Positions 59,301 to 64,000 of a DNA stretch of 64,000 bases are shown here, one piece after another. The translations under genes and the position numbers were made by a program. The DNA is taken from NCBI GenBank assembly GCA_029582265.1, contig CM055835.1, positions 7,245,500-7,309,499 of the forward strand. The letters are read 5' to 3'. Source of the stretch: Zoroaster sp. YZ-2022. Its lineage: Eukaryota > Echinodermata > Asteroidea > Forcipulatida > Zoroasteridae. Under the pieces are notes generated by a model that was not told where the DNA came from, did not search any database, and saw nothing but the letters and a program-made list of their open reading frames with translations. The first letter of the stretch is position 1. Each line of letters begins with the position of its first letter.

Positions 59301-60517
59301 TTCACGACATCGCGAATATTTGCGAAAATATTCGCGAAAAAATTCACGACAGGACCACCATACCTTTCCATCATCATTCAATTAGCAAAAAGATACATTC
59401 AAAATTGAGCATTCTGTTGTCATTAACCCAACTCATCGCCAAAATAAATACGTGGAATGCACTCTCAAAGCTGACTGGCCTATAAAGCGTGAAGTCACTG
59501 GCCGCAATTTTGAATCCCCCAACAGCTGATCAACGTGGATCAAGTTCATCATAGAGCAGTGGCCCCCTGCTCATACCAACCGAATATATACAATGATGTC
59601 ACGCGTGCACCACAATGCCGTTGATTGAAACCACAGCCAAGTGAATACCACTGGAATAATTTGAATTCAGTCAATCAGCGCCCGCTTCCAATCGAGTTAG
59701 TAAAGAGATCAGTGGTTATCAAATCATGAATTCTGCGGAGCAAGAAAATTTGTAGTGGTCCTTGCCCTATGGCAAACATACCTGGTTTGCTTACGTCTTG
59801 TCCAGACTTGTAGCCGCTAGTGATATAGTAGACGTTCTGGCGAAGATTATTGGAGCAGTCTTGAGTCTCAGGGCTGCCGGAAGTGGAATGTTTTGAAAAT
59901 ATTCAGTGAACTTGAAAATGACATGAAAGATAATCTTTGTATAAGAGATCAAGAAAATTAACAGAATGCAATGATTATTCTCACTGAACAATGCCTGATC
60001 GATTTTAACATTTAAAGATGTATCGCTCGTGTTTGGGCCGATTTGACGGTAAAAATAGATTTAAATATTGAATTGCTATTTTTCTGGAGTGAAGGAAGTT
60101 ATAGGCTTTCATTTGAGACACTGAGACACTGAAACTCAAATTAATAAAAGACGGGACCCCGCGTTTTAATTATCAGGTTGCATGACCACACAATTTATTG
60201 TATGAGGGCGTGGGCAGTCTTCTGATTGGCCAGCGCGGCTGTCAATCAGAAGGCTTTTGAAATATCGTTTTATGTACAGTTTCTGACATCCGAATTTCAT
60301 TTTTATTTAGTTTTTTTCCCGTTTAATTAACAACGATATCATTTTTAAAATTTGTTCGCTTTGTTAATTCTATTTTGTGGGTCGTCTTAGCCAAACACGA
60401 GCACTATATCTTTAAGATGTCCGTCTATTTATACTTACATGTCTGCTGATCCTATACAATTCTGGCACATGTTAACACTTCCTGAACTCTGACGCCATGT
60501 AAATGGCTTAACGATGC
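30799..60517 (-). CDS. VWA7-like: Gene A: VWA7-like transmembrane protein with vWA domain (16 exons, 5' end outside window)
   Basis: Joined exons (60439-60517, 59782-59873, 53914-54102, 51352-51564, 50699-50828, 50434-50582, 47261-47394, 46501-46684, 44848-45096, 42322-42491, 40399-40519, 39510-39756, 39232-39331, 38309-38547, 37538-37664, 30799-31077) total 2,702 bp. All phases agree, giving about 899 residues plus a stop. In this partial protein, residues 1-120 are a leader region with Cys pairs and WGKCSHGG. The vWA domain spans about 143-325, with the metal-site motif DTTGSMS at about 150 (Thr where many vWA domains have Ser) and GGGDCPE. Residues 330-760 are beta-rich. A CCCP motif follows, then a KPTD/KPAD stalk, one helix (about 836-861) and a tail of about 38 residues. 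Type I membrane topology and extracellular adhesion or matrix binding are inferred. Introns host LINE, hAT, piggyBac and MITE insertions. Confidence 0.85.
31020..31077 (-). repeat. Coding 12-bp minisatellite (KPTD/KPAD stalk)
   Basis: Plus-strand unit ggtttgtctgtt / ggtttgtctgct repeated five times, encoding Lys-Pro-Thr/Ala-Asp beside the membrane. Being a multiple of three, copy number can vary without a frameshift. Confidence 0.8.
31161..31875. mobile_element. Non-autonomous DNA element (ATAGGGTCATTCCA ends)
   Basis: Left end atagggtcattccatgccaa with ctcaccta, then gtgaccgactcagattttgc. Right end is the inverse (gcaaaatctgagtcggtcac ... taggtgatt ... tggaaagaccctat). An inner copy of ggggtcattcaaaac at about 31492 repeats the end motif. 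It sits in intron 15 of gene A. A (TATG)n microsatellite lies at 31757-31772. Confidence 0.7.
31885..32035. repeat. Dispersed repeat D, copy 2
   Basis: Contains gaccggttttgggcgtggtc, cattcataaatgccgatatc and the end tgtcttgggcatttatgaat, as in copies at 11905 and 32415. Confidence 0.65.
32415..33070. repeat. Dispersed repeat D, copy 3 with low-complexity insertion
   Basis: Starts ttaacgaccggttttagg (32420) and resumes at 32968 with gttattcccattcataaatg and gttttcaaaatgtaaaaaaa. Between them lies an inserted block with G and A runs (32562-32571, 32735-32770) and ccgggatttacgcccgtgtg. Confidence 0.6.
33207..33252. mobile_element. Micro-hairpin insertion 4 (32 bp, TSD ACGTAAC)
   Basis: CATGGAGG ... 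CCTCCATG (33214-33245). The inverted match continues as CATGGAGGAAGAA / TTCTTCCTCCATG around a short loop. Flanked by perfect ACGTAAC copies (33207-33213 and 33246-33252). It is the longest of the four and may be closest to the source form. Confidence 0.75.
33615..33715. repeat. tRNA-derived fragments in opposite orientations
   Basis: The plus strand carries gggatagctcaggtggtaga gcgc (A-box-like, 33649-33673) and a weak B box ccggttcaatg near 33697. The minus strand carries cgggttcaagtcctggttca (33621-33640), a strong B-box-like T arm. Neither folds as a full tRNA. CCCCCTT repeats lie between them. Confidence 0.45.
34230..34502. mobile_element. Tc1/mariner-like MITE with TA duplication
   Basis: 273 bp. 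Termini cactcactggccataagtat tgcaaca and inverted partner tgttgcaatacttttggcca gtgagtg, flanked by TA at 34228-34229 and 34503-34504. The TA target and CAC(T) ends fit Tc1/mariner. No transposase frame is left. Confidence 0.85.
34637..35792 (-). mobile_element. Truncated piggyBac transposase (PGBD-like)
   Basis: An acidic N-terminal frame (35792-35529) with MSSDEDSTPESEDSEEE is followed, after at least one frameshift (35.46-35.57 kb), by a 274-codon frame. That frame carries FVALLLCMGINSMH, NRFTAILRFFHLAN, the first catalytic Asp context NLSPDESMVKSKGRL, WGLKCFSL, and the second, HVIFMDNWYNSPAL. It stops at 34637 before the region that should carry the third catalytic Asp and the C-terminal Cys-rich domain. 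An in-frame imperfect duplication (GSQPSTAIGQPSTAH) adds residues. It is inactive as it stands. It is in intron 15 of gene A, same strand. Confidence 0.85.
35793..37537. other. No gene seen; CpG-rich stretch 36.0-36.4 kb
   Basis: Part of intron 15. The 36000-36420 stretch is unusually rich in CG dinucleotides and has a 20-bp direct repeat, gcgcgtagtagcattcagtc, at about 36350 and 36372. A repeat D tail lies near 37400-37440. No coding exon is visible. Confidence 0.5.
37538..37664 (-). CDS. Gene A exon 15
   Basis: Acceptor ttgaag|GG at 37665, donor CCG|gtaagt at 37537; enters in phase 2, leaves in phase 0. Encodes ATCCCPKLNITVKDGNGNS and ASCGQDYYTRVAGKIEE. Three adjacent Cys suggest disulfide bonding in the membrane-proximal module. 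Confidence 0.8.
37870..38080. mobile_element. SINE 3' body with (TAA)n tail
   Basis: Holds gcacgtaaaagaacccagaa, a block typical of tRNA-SINE bodies, then cggtgtttctggttcacatt and an ending in ttaataataataataataat (38050-38077). No tRNA head is visible, so 5' truncated. In intron 14 of gene A. Confidence 0.6.
38309..38547 (-). CDS. Gene A exon 14
   Basis: Acceptor ttag|GAA at 38548, donor AC|gtatgt at 38308. Phase 0 in, phase 2 out, which is the only donor here that joins exon 15 in frame with a strong site. Encodes ENPDSDDITAPTC, GGCTANQTGSDCDKHQWWIR and RNTTALYT. Frame stays open 27 codons past the donor to a stop at 38227. Confidence 0.8.
39232..39331 (-). CDS. Gene A exon 13
   Basis: Acceptor acag|G at 39332, donor GAA|gtgagt at 39231. 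Encodes KVTLTVTSSLTTVLNF and VDVTVFEFQNESAIE, an alternating hydrophobic pattern suggestive of beta strands. Phase 2 in, 0 out. Confidence 0.8.
39510..39756 (-). CDS. Gene A exon 12, Ig-like/beta-sandwich module
   Basis: Acceptor gcag|AG at 39757, donor CGT|gtgagt at 39509. Encodes EDISPGGEGNFTFRITNSGP, TIIVSTSSEGSS, VSQPNVQASVLPNSM and REGVVTVAASEEAPIGTHV. The F.F.I.N.G......V..s pattern is that of beta-sandwich modules in bacterial and animal surface proteins. Confidence 0.85.
40399..40519 (-). CDS. Gene A exon 11
   Basis: Acceptor ttccag|CCG at 40520, donor ATAG|gtttgt at 40398. Encodes PFTVSLYGEDTQGMLFQRK and IQVVEFKLEQVLGTNTI. Phase 0 in, 1 out. Confidence 0.85.
40588..40804. mobile_element. 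TTAA-target MITE, copy 1
   Basis: Begins agggg caatatcgtcacgatcag after TTAA (40584-40587) and ends cgtgacgatattgtccct before a degenerate TTGA. Inner landmarks gggcatggaatcgg, cagtgactgaaaattac and ccttatcatgtg are shared with copies at 44463 and 57283. In intron 10 of gene A. Confidence 0.75.
40885..41160 (-). mobile_element. tRNA-headed SINE-like insertion with 24-bp direct repeats
   Basis: Perfect 24-bp direct repeats starting tgatttaattttgcccta lie at 40885-40908 and 41137-41160. Between them the minus strand holds a tRNA-like unit (41044-40968): gctcggtggtcgagaggtta, an anticodon-like hairpin, gtgggttcgaatcccgc and a 5-bp acceptor match CTCGG/CCGAG. The tRNA-like part is in the middle rather than at the 5' end, so this may be a composite SINE. 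The anticodon loop is 8 nt, so it is unlikely to be a working tRNA. Confidence 0.65.
41161..42321. other. No gene seen; includes (GATT)n
   Basis: Intron 10 of gene A. A perfect GATT microsatellite of about 11 units spans 42139-42184. No exon or repeat end recognised otherwise. Confidence 0.6.
42322..42491 (-). CDS. Gene A exon 10
   Basis: Acceptor tttaag|GA at 42492, donor CAG|gttggt at 42321. Encodes GSELKIMVKVSAPEIIKSV, NSMGLTTLFSRVVEPVEGK and GLYITSFTVPDQ. Phase 1 in, 0 out. The surface-domain style matches exon 9. Confidence 0.85.
42492..44296. other. No gene seen; (CTCTCC)n at 43356-43408
   Basis: Intron 9 of gene A. Contains a CTCTCC microsatellite, a repeat F tail near 42760-42860 and a possible LINE scrap at 43430-43800 of unclear origin. 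Nothing else is recognised. Confidence 0.5.
44297..44430. repeat. (TC)n(TCTCCC)n microsatellite
   Basis: About 20 TC units followed by about 14 CCCTCT units. Long Ser/Pro or Gly/Glu frames over it are artefacts. A polypurine/polypyrimidine tract of this length can form triplex DNA. Confidence 0.95.
44463..44665. mobile_element. TTAA-target MITE, copy 2
   Basis: Begins agg ggcagtatcgtcacgatc after TTAA (44459-44462). Shares ggcatggaatcgg, cagtgac and aaggtcattattaccgttgc with the other copies, but its right end has decayed (ctgatcgtgatgat). Intron 9 of gene A. Confidence 0.7.
44848..45096 (-). CDS. Gene A exon 9
   Basis: Acceptor gacag|GT at 45097, donor GCAG|gtttga at 44847. Encodes AEGTPSELGADMFTNSDKQ, GEWVIRLKDLTLDSEYRVK, SANSLLDFTFDI and GNLYPIDGLPVAG. 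Phase 1 both ends. The W.I.L......Y.V.V.a.s..dF.F pattern is the post-vWA beta-sandwich module of hemicentin/VWA7-like proteins. Confidence 0.85.
45097..46500. other. No gene seen
   Basis: Intron 8 of gene A. Contains repeat F-like stretches on the minus strand around 45660-46250. No additional exon is required by the phases. Confidence 0.5.
46501..46684 (-). CDS. Gene A exon 8
   Basis: Acceptor ctgcag|GTA at 46685, donor AAAA|gtaagt at 46500. Encodes VTILTTISLNRESLNVSIPV, STIQEVLVSIVGTLAAAKV and NPEGEAFSNELDLYHGN. Phase 0 in, 1 out. Confidence 0.85.
47261..47394 (-). CDS. Gene A exon 7, end of vWA domain
   Basis: Acceptor ctaag|AT at 47395, donor CAG|gtgaat at 47260. Encodes DAEPRGLSSSYETIASSSGG, EIYETDNTGI and SRIVEGDIRASQ. 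Phase 1 in, 0 out. The YETIA..SGG.IY segment is the last conserved block of this kind of vWA domain. Confidence 0.85.
47637..49770 (-). mobile_element. LINE with nearly whole reverse transcriptase, 5' truncated
   Basis: Minus-strand frames: VNEALKDLKSGKAPGYDNIH (about 49350-49290), then after a frameshift a 452-codon frame (49109-47751) with QAGFRSGRSTQDQ, AVFLDLTAVYDTVWHRGLL (motif A), NGLPQGSVLAPTLFNLYTND (motif B) and FIYADDICLAHQ (motif C, YADD). Farther on are TYLGITLDRALTF and EYCAPVWRNSAH. A second shift near 47820 leads to CDCGDIQTMRHLVDDCP, a C-terminal zinc-knuckle-like motif, and a stop near 47640. The type resembles Jockey/CR1-group elements with no endonuclease left. Relatively few breaks suggest a recent insertion into intron 6 of gene A. 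Confidence 0.9.
49771..50433. other. No gene seen
   Basis: AT-rich remainder of intron 6 of gene A, with a repeat G block (aggttttcccggccaatta) near 49893. Confidence 0.5.
50434..50582 (-). CDS. Gene A exon 6, vWA domain
   Basis: Acceptor catag|C at 50583, donor AGAG|gtaatg at 50433. Encodes LDGAIVYVYTDANEKDTEKL, PDVISLIEKKKIQVKF and LTGECIDRRRKR. The S.I.V.TDA.. strand and K.I.V.F.LTG strand are standard vWA elements. Phase 2 in, 1 out. Confidence 0.9.
50699..50828 (-). CDS. Gene A exon 5, vWA domain
   Basis: Acceptor gatag|GT at 50829, donor ACAG|gtaaga at 50698. Encodes FGPVLVTTNPKTCIEFIDNL and NGGGDCPEFAMSGMELGIQN. GGGDCPE is a hallmark of hemicentin/VWA7-type vWA domains. Phase 1 in, 2 out. 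Confidence 0.9.
51352..51564 (-). CDS. Gene A exon 4, vWA metal-site motif
   Basis: Acceptor tttcag|GT at 51565, donor CCAG|gtatgt at 51351. Encodes LYKIIGELKFRKLLNLDAGT, SLTFVVDTTGSMSDEIEAVK and YVIAPFHDPG. DTTGSMS is the metal-ion-dependent adhesion site, with Thr in the first Ser position. Phase 1 both ends. Confidence 0.92.
51781..52937 (-). mobile_element. Internally deleted hAT element, perfect 8-bp target duplication ATTACGGA
   Basis: 1,157 bp. Flanked by ATTACGGA at 51773-51780 and 52938-52945. Termini cagggccggacttagg and (inverted) cagcgccggattaaag, each followed by a GGGGGGCCC-rich block. The 216-codon minus-strand frame (52791-52141) ends in the hAT dimerisation motif SGERSFSKLKLIKNHL and LSILATEPDVLKNIDVD, as in ZMYM/hAT transposases. 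The catalytic N-terminal two thirds are gone, so it cannot transpose by itself. A perfect target duplication with intact ends suggests fairly recent insertion into intron 3 of gene A. Confidence 0.92.
53331..53353. repeat. Poly-G run
   Basis: About 17 consecutive G, likely a stalled-replication or assembly-sensitive site. The surrounding 52946-53913 sequence (intron 3 of gene A) contains tandem-like ctgacttctaaccacgcccc units at 53740-53870 and no gene. Confidence 0.8.
53914..54102 (-). CDS. Gene A exon 3
   Basis: Acceptor accag|CC at 54103, donor CCAG|gtttgt at 53913. Encodes ADPESTWGKCSHGG, DSQIDVAFGGINKETSDPRL and HHQQAALTALQATEDFFYHP. W.KCSHGG is typical of the segment just before the vWA domain in VWA7-like proteins. 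Phase 1 both ends. Confidence 0.9.
54133..54560. repeat. Dispersed repeat E, copy 2
   Basis: Starts gagctcaagtgtttgttggg, then tcaaacacatggtgttcg and caatcaaattatcattgat, matching the copy at 5690. In intron 2 of gene A. Confidence 0.65.
54561..56099. other. No gene seen
   Basis: Intron 2 of gene A; AT-rich, with no recognisable exon or element end. Confidence 0.5.
56100..56840. repeat. Dispersed repeat E, copy 3 (rearranged)
   Basis: Includes aaacttccggtttcgaccgg, ggtcatgtctgtgtacg, then a self-complementary gaggtgttcgcgctgtcgca cgaacac, and aggtgttcgagtaaccggtt. Parts match the copies at 5690 and 54133 in altered order. Confidence 0.5.
57283..57498. mobile_element. TTAA-target MITE, copy 3 (intact ends)
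   Basis: 216 bp with TTAA at 57279-57282 and 57499-57502. Termini agggacaatattacgatcag and inverted partner gatcgtgctgatactgtccc t. TTAA duplication fits piggyBac or Kolobok; the AGGGACA terminus does not start with the CC typical of piggyBac. It lies beside repeat G copy 2 (57520-57730, inverted) in intron 2 of gene A. Confidence 0.85.
57520..57730. repeat. Dispersed repeat G, copy 2 (inverted)
   Basis: Reverse complement of the 26340-26540 blocks: aatcattattgggcag against ctgaacaataatg, then cgcgccgcgaaaagctcctg, gcatgccgttcgagtgg and catgacgcaagagtact. An (AAATA)n tract follows at about 57765-57808. Confidence 0.65.
57740..58240. repeat. Dispersed repeat F, copy 2 (inverted)
   Basis: Reverse complement of 20440-20960 with landmarks ggatttaaatcacgataatt, gcaaaacgcaattgaggcc, aaatcagtattttgatgacg and tagttttagcgcacttttgg. 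Adjacent DNA to 58930 shows no gene. Confidence 0.7.
58940..59362. mobile_element. MITE, TATGGTGGCCCTG family, TSD CCTTTC
   Basis: 423 bp. Termini tatggtggccctgaat and inverted partner caggaccaccata, with gcgaatatt units near both ends. Perfect CCTTTC duplications at 58934-58939 and 59363-59368. A second inverted pair (acctttgctgtgagtcatat / atatgactcactgcaaaggt) lies further in. Same family as 14630-14796. Intron 2 of gene A. Confidence 0.85.
59782..59873 (-). CDS. Gene A exon 2 (second visible)
   Basis: Acceptor ggcag|C at 59874, donor CCAG|gtatgt at 59781. Encodes PETQDCSNNLRQNVYYITSG and YKSGQDVSKP. Phase 2 in (completing Ile), 1 out (completing Ala). A LTSGY/ITSGY...G.D..KP stretch precedes WGKCSHGG in this family. 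Confidence 0.85.
60439..60517 (-). CDS. Gene A exon 1 of those visible (an internal exon)
   Basis: Acceptor ttcag|GC at 60518, donor AT|gtaagt at 60438. Encodes IVKPFTWRQSSGSVNMCQNC and IGSAD. It begins in phase 1, exactly the phase in which gene B exon 3 ends, so it corresponds to the family's fourth coding exon. Its own exons 1-3 are not in the remaining 3.5 kb of the window. Confidence 0.75.
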
Positions 60518-61266
60518 CTGAACAATAACAAAATTGTAATAATAATAAATGTCAATAAACATGTTGAAGGATATTAATGAAAAGCGGCAGATCTACAACC
60601 AACATTTTTAACAAAAGAATAATTTCGCAAGAAAAAAGGGATATATCCAGCACAATCTTGAAAATGTTTTTATAACTGGTTATGTAAAATGGTCTTATTT
60701 CAATGTAAAAACTACTCAGTGAATTTGTTTAGAAAAGTTAAATAATTTCCAGTTCTAATTAGTAAATAGTACTTTTTCTACGTTAGTAGAATGAATATAA
60801 ACCATTAAATACACTTGTTTTAGATTTTCCACAAGGTCTTGGACTCCGCATTGGGTTGAAACTTCCACAGATTGCTTGTTTAATATAGGCCTATAGCTTA
60901 ATTAAAAGAGTAACCATACACGTATAAGCATTTTTGCTAGTATTATTTTAGAGATGTTGTATCTTTCCTTAAAGCTCAACTCATATAAGGCCCAACAGAC
61001 GGATAACACCGCGTTCCCAGTTTGGTTTTGTGACAACATAACATCGATGAGGATGCTTAAACCCATTTAACCAACCCCTGGATCAGACATTATGAGGAGG
61101 CGCACATCTTGATGCAGCACTAACATCCGCACCCTCTCCTCACCCACACCTCATGATTGACTTCCTTATAACCGTTCTGGGTAAGGCCCATTGCATTGGT
61201 GGATCTCGAGGTGGAGCGCATGTCAACATGCATGTAAAATTAATTTACCATACGTTTGTGTGTACC

Positions 61267-61700
61267 CTACTGCTTGGGTAAGGGTTGCACGTGAGAATTT
61301 CAAAAATCATATCCGTTTTGGTTTCAGACAATGGGGTATGGTCCCTCAAGAGCCCTAAAGTCACGTGACTTCCGAATAATGAGGGAATTCTTTGTTGCTA
61401 AAATAAACTGTAAGTTGGTATAATGACCCTTGAAAGGCAAGTGACGGGTGATTTTATCACTGCATCACTGCTGAAGAAAATGATAAGCCCTTTGAAAATC
61501 ATAGGGGTTGTATCATGGGTCAAAATATGGGGTCAAAGGTCAAAAATGGAATTGTTTCACCAATAGTACATCTGAATATATGGTACCTGCTGCAGAGATT
61601 TTGGCTTGATTTTCTGAAAAGCAGTATTCCTGAAAAAAAGTTGAGTGCTTTGGAAACCACACAGATAATAAAATGGGTCAAAAATTGGGGTCAAAGGTTA
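61267..61700 (+). repeat. Long inverted repeat, left arm
   Basis: Pairs with 63540-63991. Landmarks ctactgcttgg, atcatatccgttttggt, ggtatggtcc(c/t)tcaagagcc, cgtgacttc, gtaagttggtataatg and ggcaagtgacgggtgatttt. The gctgaagaaaat...tggggtcaaaggtcaaaaatgg block recurs about 130 bp further on in the same arm. Confidence 0.8.
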
Positions 61701-61798
61701 AACATCGCATATAAGCCTACATTGTTATTTGACCAATACGCATGGAGTGGTACAGCCGGTCTTTTAAGTTGCAAGTACATCCTGCTGCCGACATATTA

Positions 61799-62437
61799 GG
61801 CCGTATTCATAAAAATAAGTAATTACTTACTAGTAAATGCTATAAGTAAAAGCAACAGCTAGGTAAGTAAAAGGTCTAGTCTAAGCAATTGCTAAAAATC
61901 TTATTCATAACCATTTGCTAAATGATTACAGTTGTTACTTGCCACGGCTAGTAAGTTCTCAAGTAGTTGCTATTGTACTACAGTACCATCCACAAGTCTC
62001 GGTATTTGGTGGTATGAAGGTGTTTGCAAGCCATTCCACATTTTCTTTGTCAAACCTAAATAAAGTTCTGTAAGTGGTAGGGTTGACTTCATCACGATTA
62101 AGCCTGATGTTATACACCTTAGGTTGTGGTCTTGGACGTAAAAACATGGCAGAAAATGTGATATGTCTGTATTGGCTAAACAGCAAGCCAAAAATTAGGT
62201 GCTTGTACAATCACTAGTAAATGCTAGTCGAAGGTCATTTTTATGAATACAAATTGAGGTAGGTGCTAATTTCTCTAGCATTTACTTATAAGTAAAAAGC
62301 AATTACTAATGCTTAAAATTTGTAGCTTTTACTTGAAAGTCATTGCTTATTTCTATGAATACACATTTAAGTAAAAGGTTAGTAAAAGGGGGTTGTTACT
62401 TTAGTAAAAGCAATTACTTATTTTTATGAATACGGCC
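61799..62437 (-). mobile_element. Harbinger-like element, tandem copy 1
   Basis: 639 bp with inverted ends ggccgtattcataaaaataa gtaattac. The minus-strand frame near 61959-62210 reads RPRPQPKVYNIRLNRDEVNP, TYRTLFRFDKENVEWLANTF and IPPNTE. This resembles the N-terminal part of PIF/Harbinger (HARBI1-like) transposases, where a helix of the FRFxKExxxxL kind precedes the nuclease domain. No catalytic domain is present. TATTA occurs on both sides (61794-61798 and 62438-62442). Confidence 0.75.
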
Positions 62438-62442
62438 TATTA

Positions 62443-63083
62443 GGCCGTATTCATAAAAATAAGTAATTACTTACTAGTAAATGCTATAAGTAAAAGCAAC
62501 AACTAGGTAAGTAAAAGGTCTAGTCTAAGCAATTGCTAAAAATCTTATTCATAACCATTTGCTAAATGATTACAGTTGTTACTTGCCTCGGCTAGTAAGT
62601 TCTCAAGTATAGTTGCTATTGTACTACAGTACCATCCACGAGTCTCGGTATTTGGTGGTATGAAGGTGTTTGCAAGCCATTCCACATTTTCTTTGTCAAA
62701 CCTAAATAAAGTTCTGTAAGTGGTAGGGTTGACTTCATAACGATTAAGCCTGATGTTATACACCTTAGGTTGTGGTCTTGGACGTAAAAACATGGCAGAA
62801 AATGTGATATGTCTGTATTGGCTAAACAGCAAGCCAAAAATTAGGTGCTTGTTCAATCACTAGTAAATGCTAGTCGAAGGTCATTTTTATGAATACAAAT
62901 TGAAGTAGGTGCTAATTTCTTTAGCATTTACTTATAAGTAAAAAGCAATTACTAATGCTTAAAACTTGTAGCTTTTACTTGAAAGTCATTGCTTATTTCT
63001 ATGAATACACATTTAAGTAAAAGGTTAGTAAAAGGGGGTTGTTACTTTAGTAAAAGCAATTACTTATTTTTATGAATACGGCC
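62443..63083 (-). mobile_element. Harbinger-like element, tandem copy 2
   Basis: 641 bp, nearly identical to copy 1. The visible length difference is two bases (caagtatag versus caagtag) with few substitutions. Only TATTA separates the two copies; the right flank is TATTG. The same 73-codon and N-terminal frames are repeated. Confidence 0.8.
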
Positions 63084-63096
63084 TATTGGCTTGATT

Positions 63097-63312
63097 TTAT
63101 GCTTTATGCTTATGTTTCCCCCATTCTGAGTTCATCTGGTGTTCCGCATATAGCAGAGCACCAGAGATGAGCCCAGCCAGGATTTCCTTAGTTACTCCAA
63201 TTGCAACGTTCTTTACCATCTTTCGCAGTGGTTTCCGAGGTAGTTTCTCAATAAATTTATTCATGGATATTTGAGACAGCCTTTGGTGAACTACTATCCT
63301 CTTCTGGCGCAT
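63097..63312 (-). CDS. Small unidentified ORF in the loop of the long inverted repeat
   Basis: From ATG at 63310-63312 it encodes 71 residues: a basic start MRQKRIVVHQRL, then FIEKLPRKPLRKMVKN, a hydrophobic helix VAIGVTKEILAGLISGALL and a basic end KHKHKA. The frame is open upstream to 63480 with other ATGs. It is not recognised. It is the only non-Harbinger sequence between the arms and might be element-encoded or chance. Confidence 0.3.
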   Translation of the reverse strand: MRQKRIVVHQRLSQISMNKFIEKLPRKPLRKMVKNVAIGVTKEILAGLISGALLYAEHQMNSEWGKHKHKA

Positions 63313-63539
63313 TGTAGACTTGTTATTTAGACTTGTTATGGAAATGTTATTTAGGTTTCCTTCTCCAGTCTTGATTAGCATGCAAATATGATAACTTAAC
63401 GGTTGATTTGAATAAAAAAAATTAAATATTGTTCTTGCTGCATGATAAACAATCTGGACAATGCTAATATTTATATGCAATATAATTATTTAAAAAACAT
63501 ACTCATTTACTCCAAAACAACCATTAAGTCACTATTTAA

Positions 63540-63991
63540 TAAATGGCCTAAAACACTACATTTGACCCTTGACTCCGAATACCGACTCAAAAGCACTCAG
63601 ATTTTCTTCAGCAATGCTGCTTTCCATCAAATCCAGCCAAAATGTCTGCAGCAGGTAGCTTAAATACAGGCTATACTATATTTGTATTGGTCGAATTTCG
63701 CCATTTTTGATCTTTGACCCCAAATTTTTACCCATATTATGACCACTATGATTTTCAAAGGGCTTATATTTTCTTCAGCAGCGATTTTTTGCATAAAATC
63801 ACCCATCACTTGCCTTTCAACGGGCATTATACCAACTTACAGCTTATTGAAGCAAAAAATAATAAATCACCCATTATTAAGAAGTCACATGACTTCAGGG
63901 CTCTTGAAGGACCATACCCCCATTGTATAAGACCAAAACGGATATGATTTTTAAATCCTCACGTGCAAAATTATGGGAAACCAAGCAGTAG
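63540..63991 (-). repeat. Long inverted repeat, right arm
   Basis: Reverse complement of 61267-61700 with about 80-85% match by eye, ending gggaaaccaagcagtag. The arm may continue past the window end. Frames of 63-77 codons on the plus strand are within the repeat. Confidence 0.8.
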
Positions 63992-64000
63992 AGACTATGA

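Noticed and set aside
63714..63947. Plus-strand ORFs of 63-77 codons
   Set aside because: They read through the right arm of the long inverted repeat; the left arm does not preserve the frame.

Overview
The window looks like animal nuclear DNA: GT-AG introns of 0.1-6.5 kb (about 14 kb in one case), short exons, and DNA crowded with many transposon families. The gene family and the tRNA-headed SINEs fit a marine invertebrate, perhaps a deuterostome (echinoderm, hemichordate or cephalochordate). I cannot name the species. No bacterial-style operons, rRNA genes or CRISPR arrays were seen.

Host genes. Every convincing host exon is on the minus strand and belongs to one family: secreted or membrane proteins of the VWA7 / hemicentin-like type, with a von Willebrand A (vWA) domain. 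Gene A (60.5 to 30.8 kb) has 16 exons here whose splice phases all agree. They encode about 899 residues: a cysteine-bearing leader region, the vWA domain, several beta-rich exons, a Lys-Pro-Thr-Asp repeat stalk, one transmembrane helix and a short tail. Its 5' end lies to the right of the window. Gene B begins at about 20.04 kb with a signal peptide and has three exons here (19.8-20.04, 19.23-19.36 and 4.96-5.18 kb). It then runs off the left edge. Gene B's exon 3 ends in exactly the phase in which the first visible exon of gene A begins. The two are therefore either tandem paralogues or parts of one rearranged or misassembled gene.

Mobile DNA. From left to right the window holds: a broken two-part gene of an unnamed family with an SDGP...HGKGPVDG signature, possibly a transposase (0.5-3.5 kb); palindromic ACGTTGG repeats; a Tx1/L1-like LINE (6.3-9.7 kb); a foldback element (12.7-14.0 kb); two MITEs (14.4-14.8 kb); a LINE split by a GGCC-ended, TAA-duplicating element (14.9-18.4 kb); dense AAAAGCAGA/TCTGCTTTT hairpin repeats (19, 21 and 27-28 kb); a CR1/L2-like LINE containing a SINE and a Penelope-like fragment (24.5-25.9 kb); a 41-bp tandem repeat (29.2 kb); a Tc1-like MITE (34.2 kb); a truncated piggyBac (34.6-35.8 kb); TTAA-target MITEs (40.6, 44.5 and 57.3 kb); a SINE with 24-bp direct repeats (41 kb); a LINE with a nearly whole reverse transcriptase (47.6-49.8 kb); an internally deleted hAT with a perfect 8-bp target duplication (51.8-52.9 kb); a 6-bp-TSD MITE (58.9 kb); and a long inverted repeat enclosing two tandem Harbinger-like elements (61.3-64.0 kb).

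Most unusual observation. Four tiny hairpins of 20-32 bp, each CATGGAGG...CCTCCATG, are each flanked by a perfect but different 7-bp direct repeat. They look like transposition products far smaller than any ordinary MITE.
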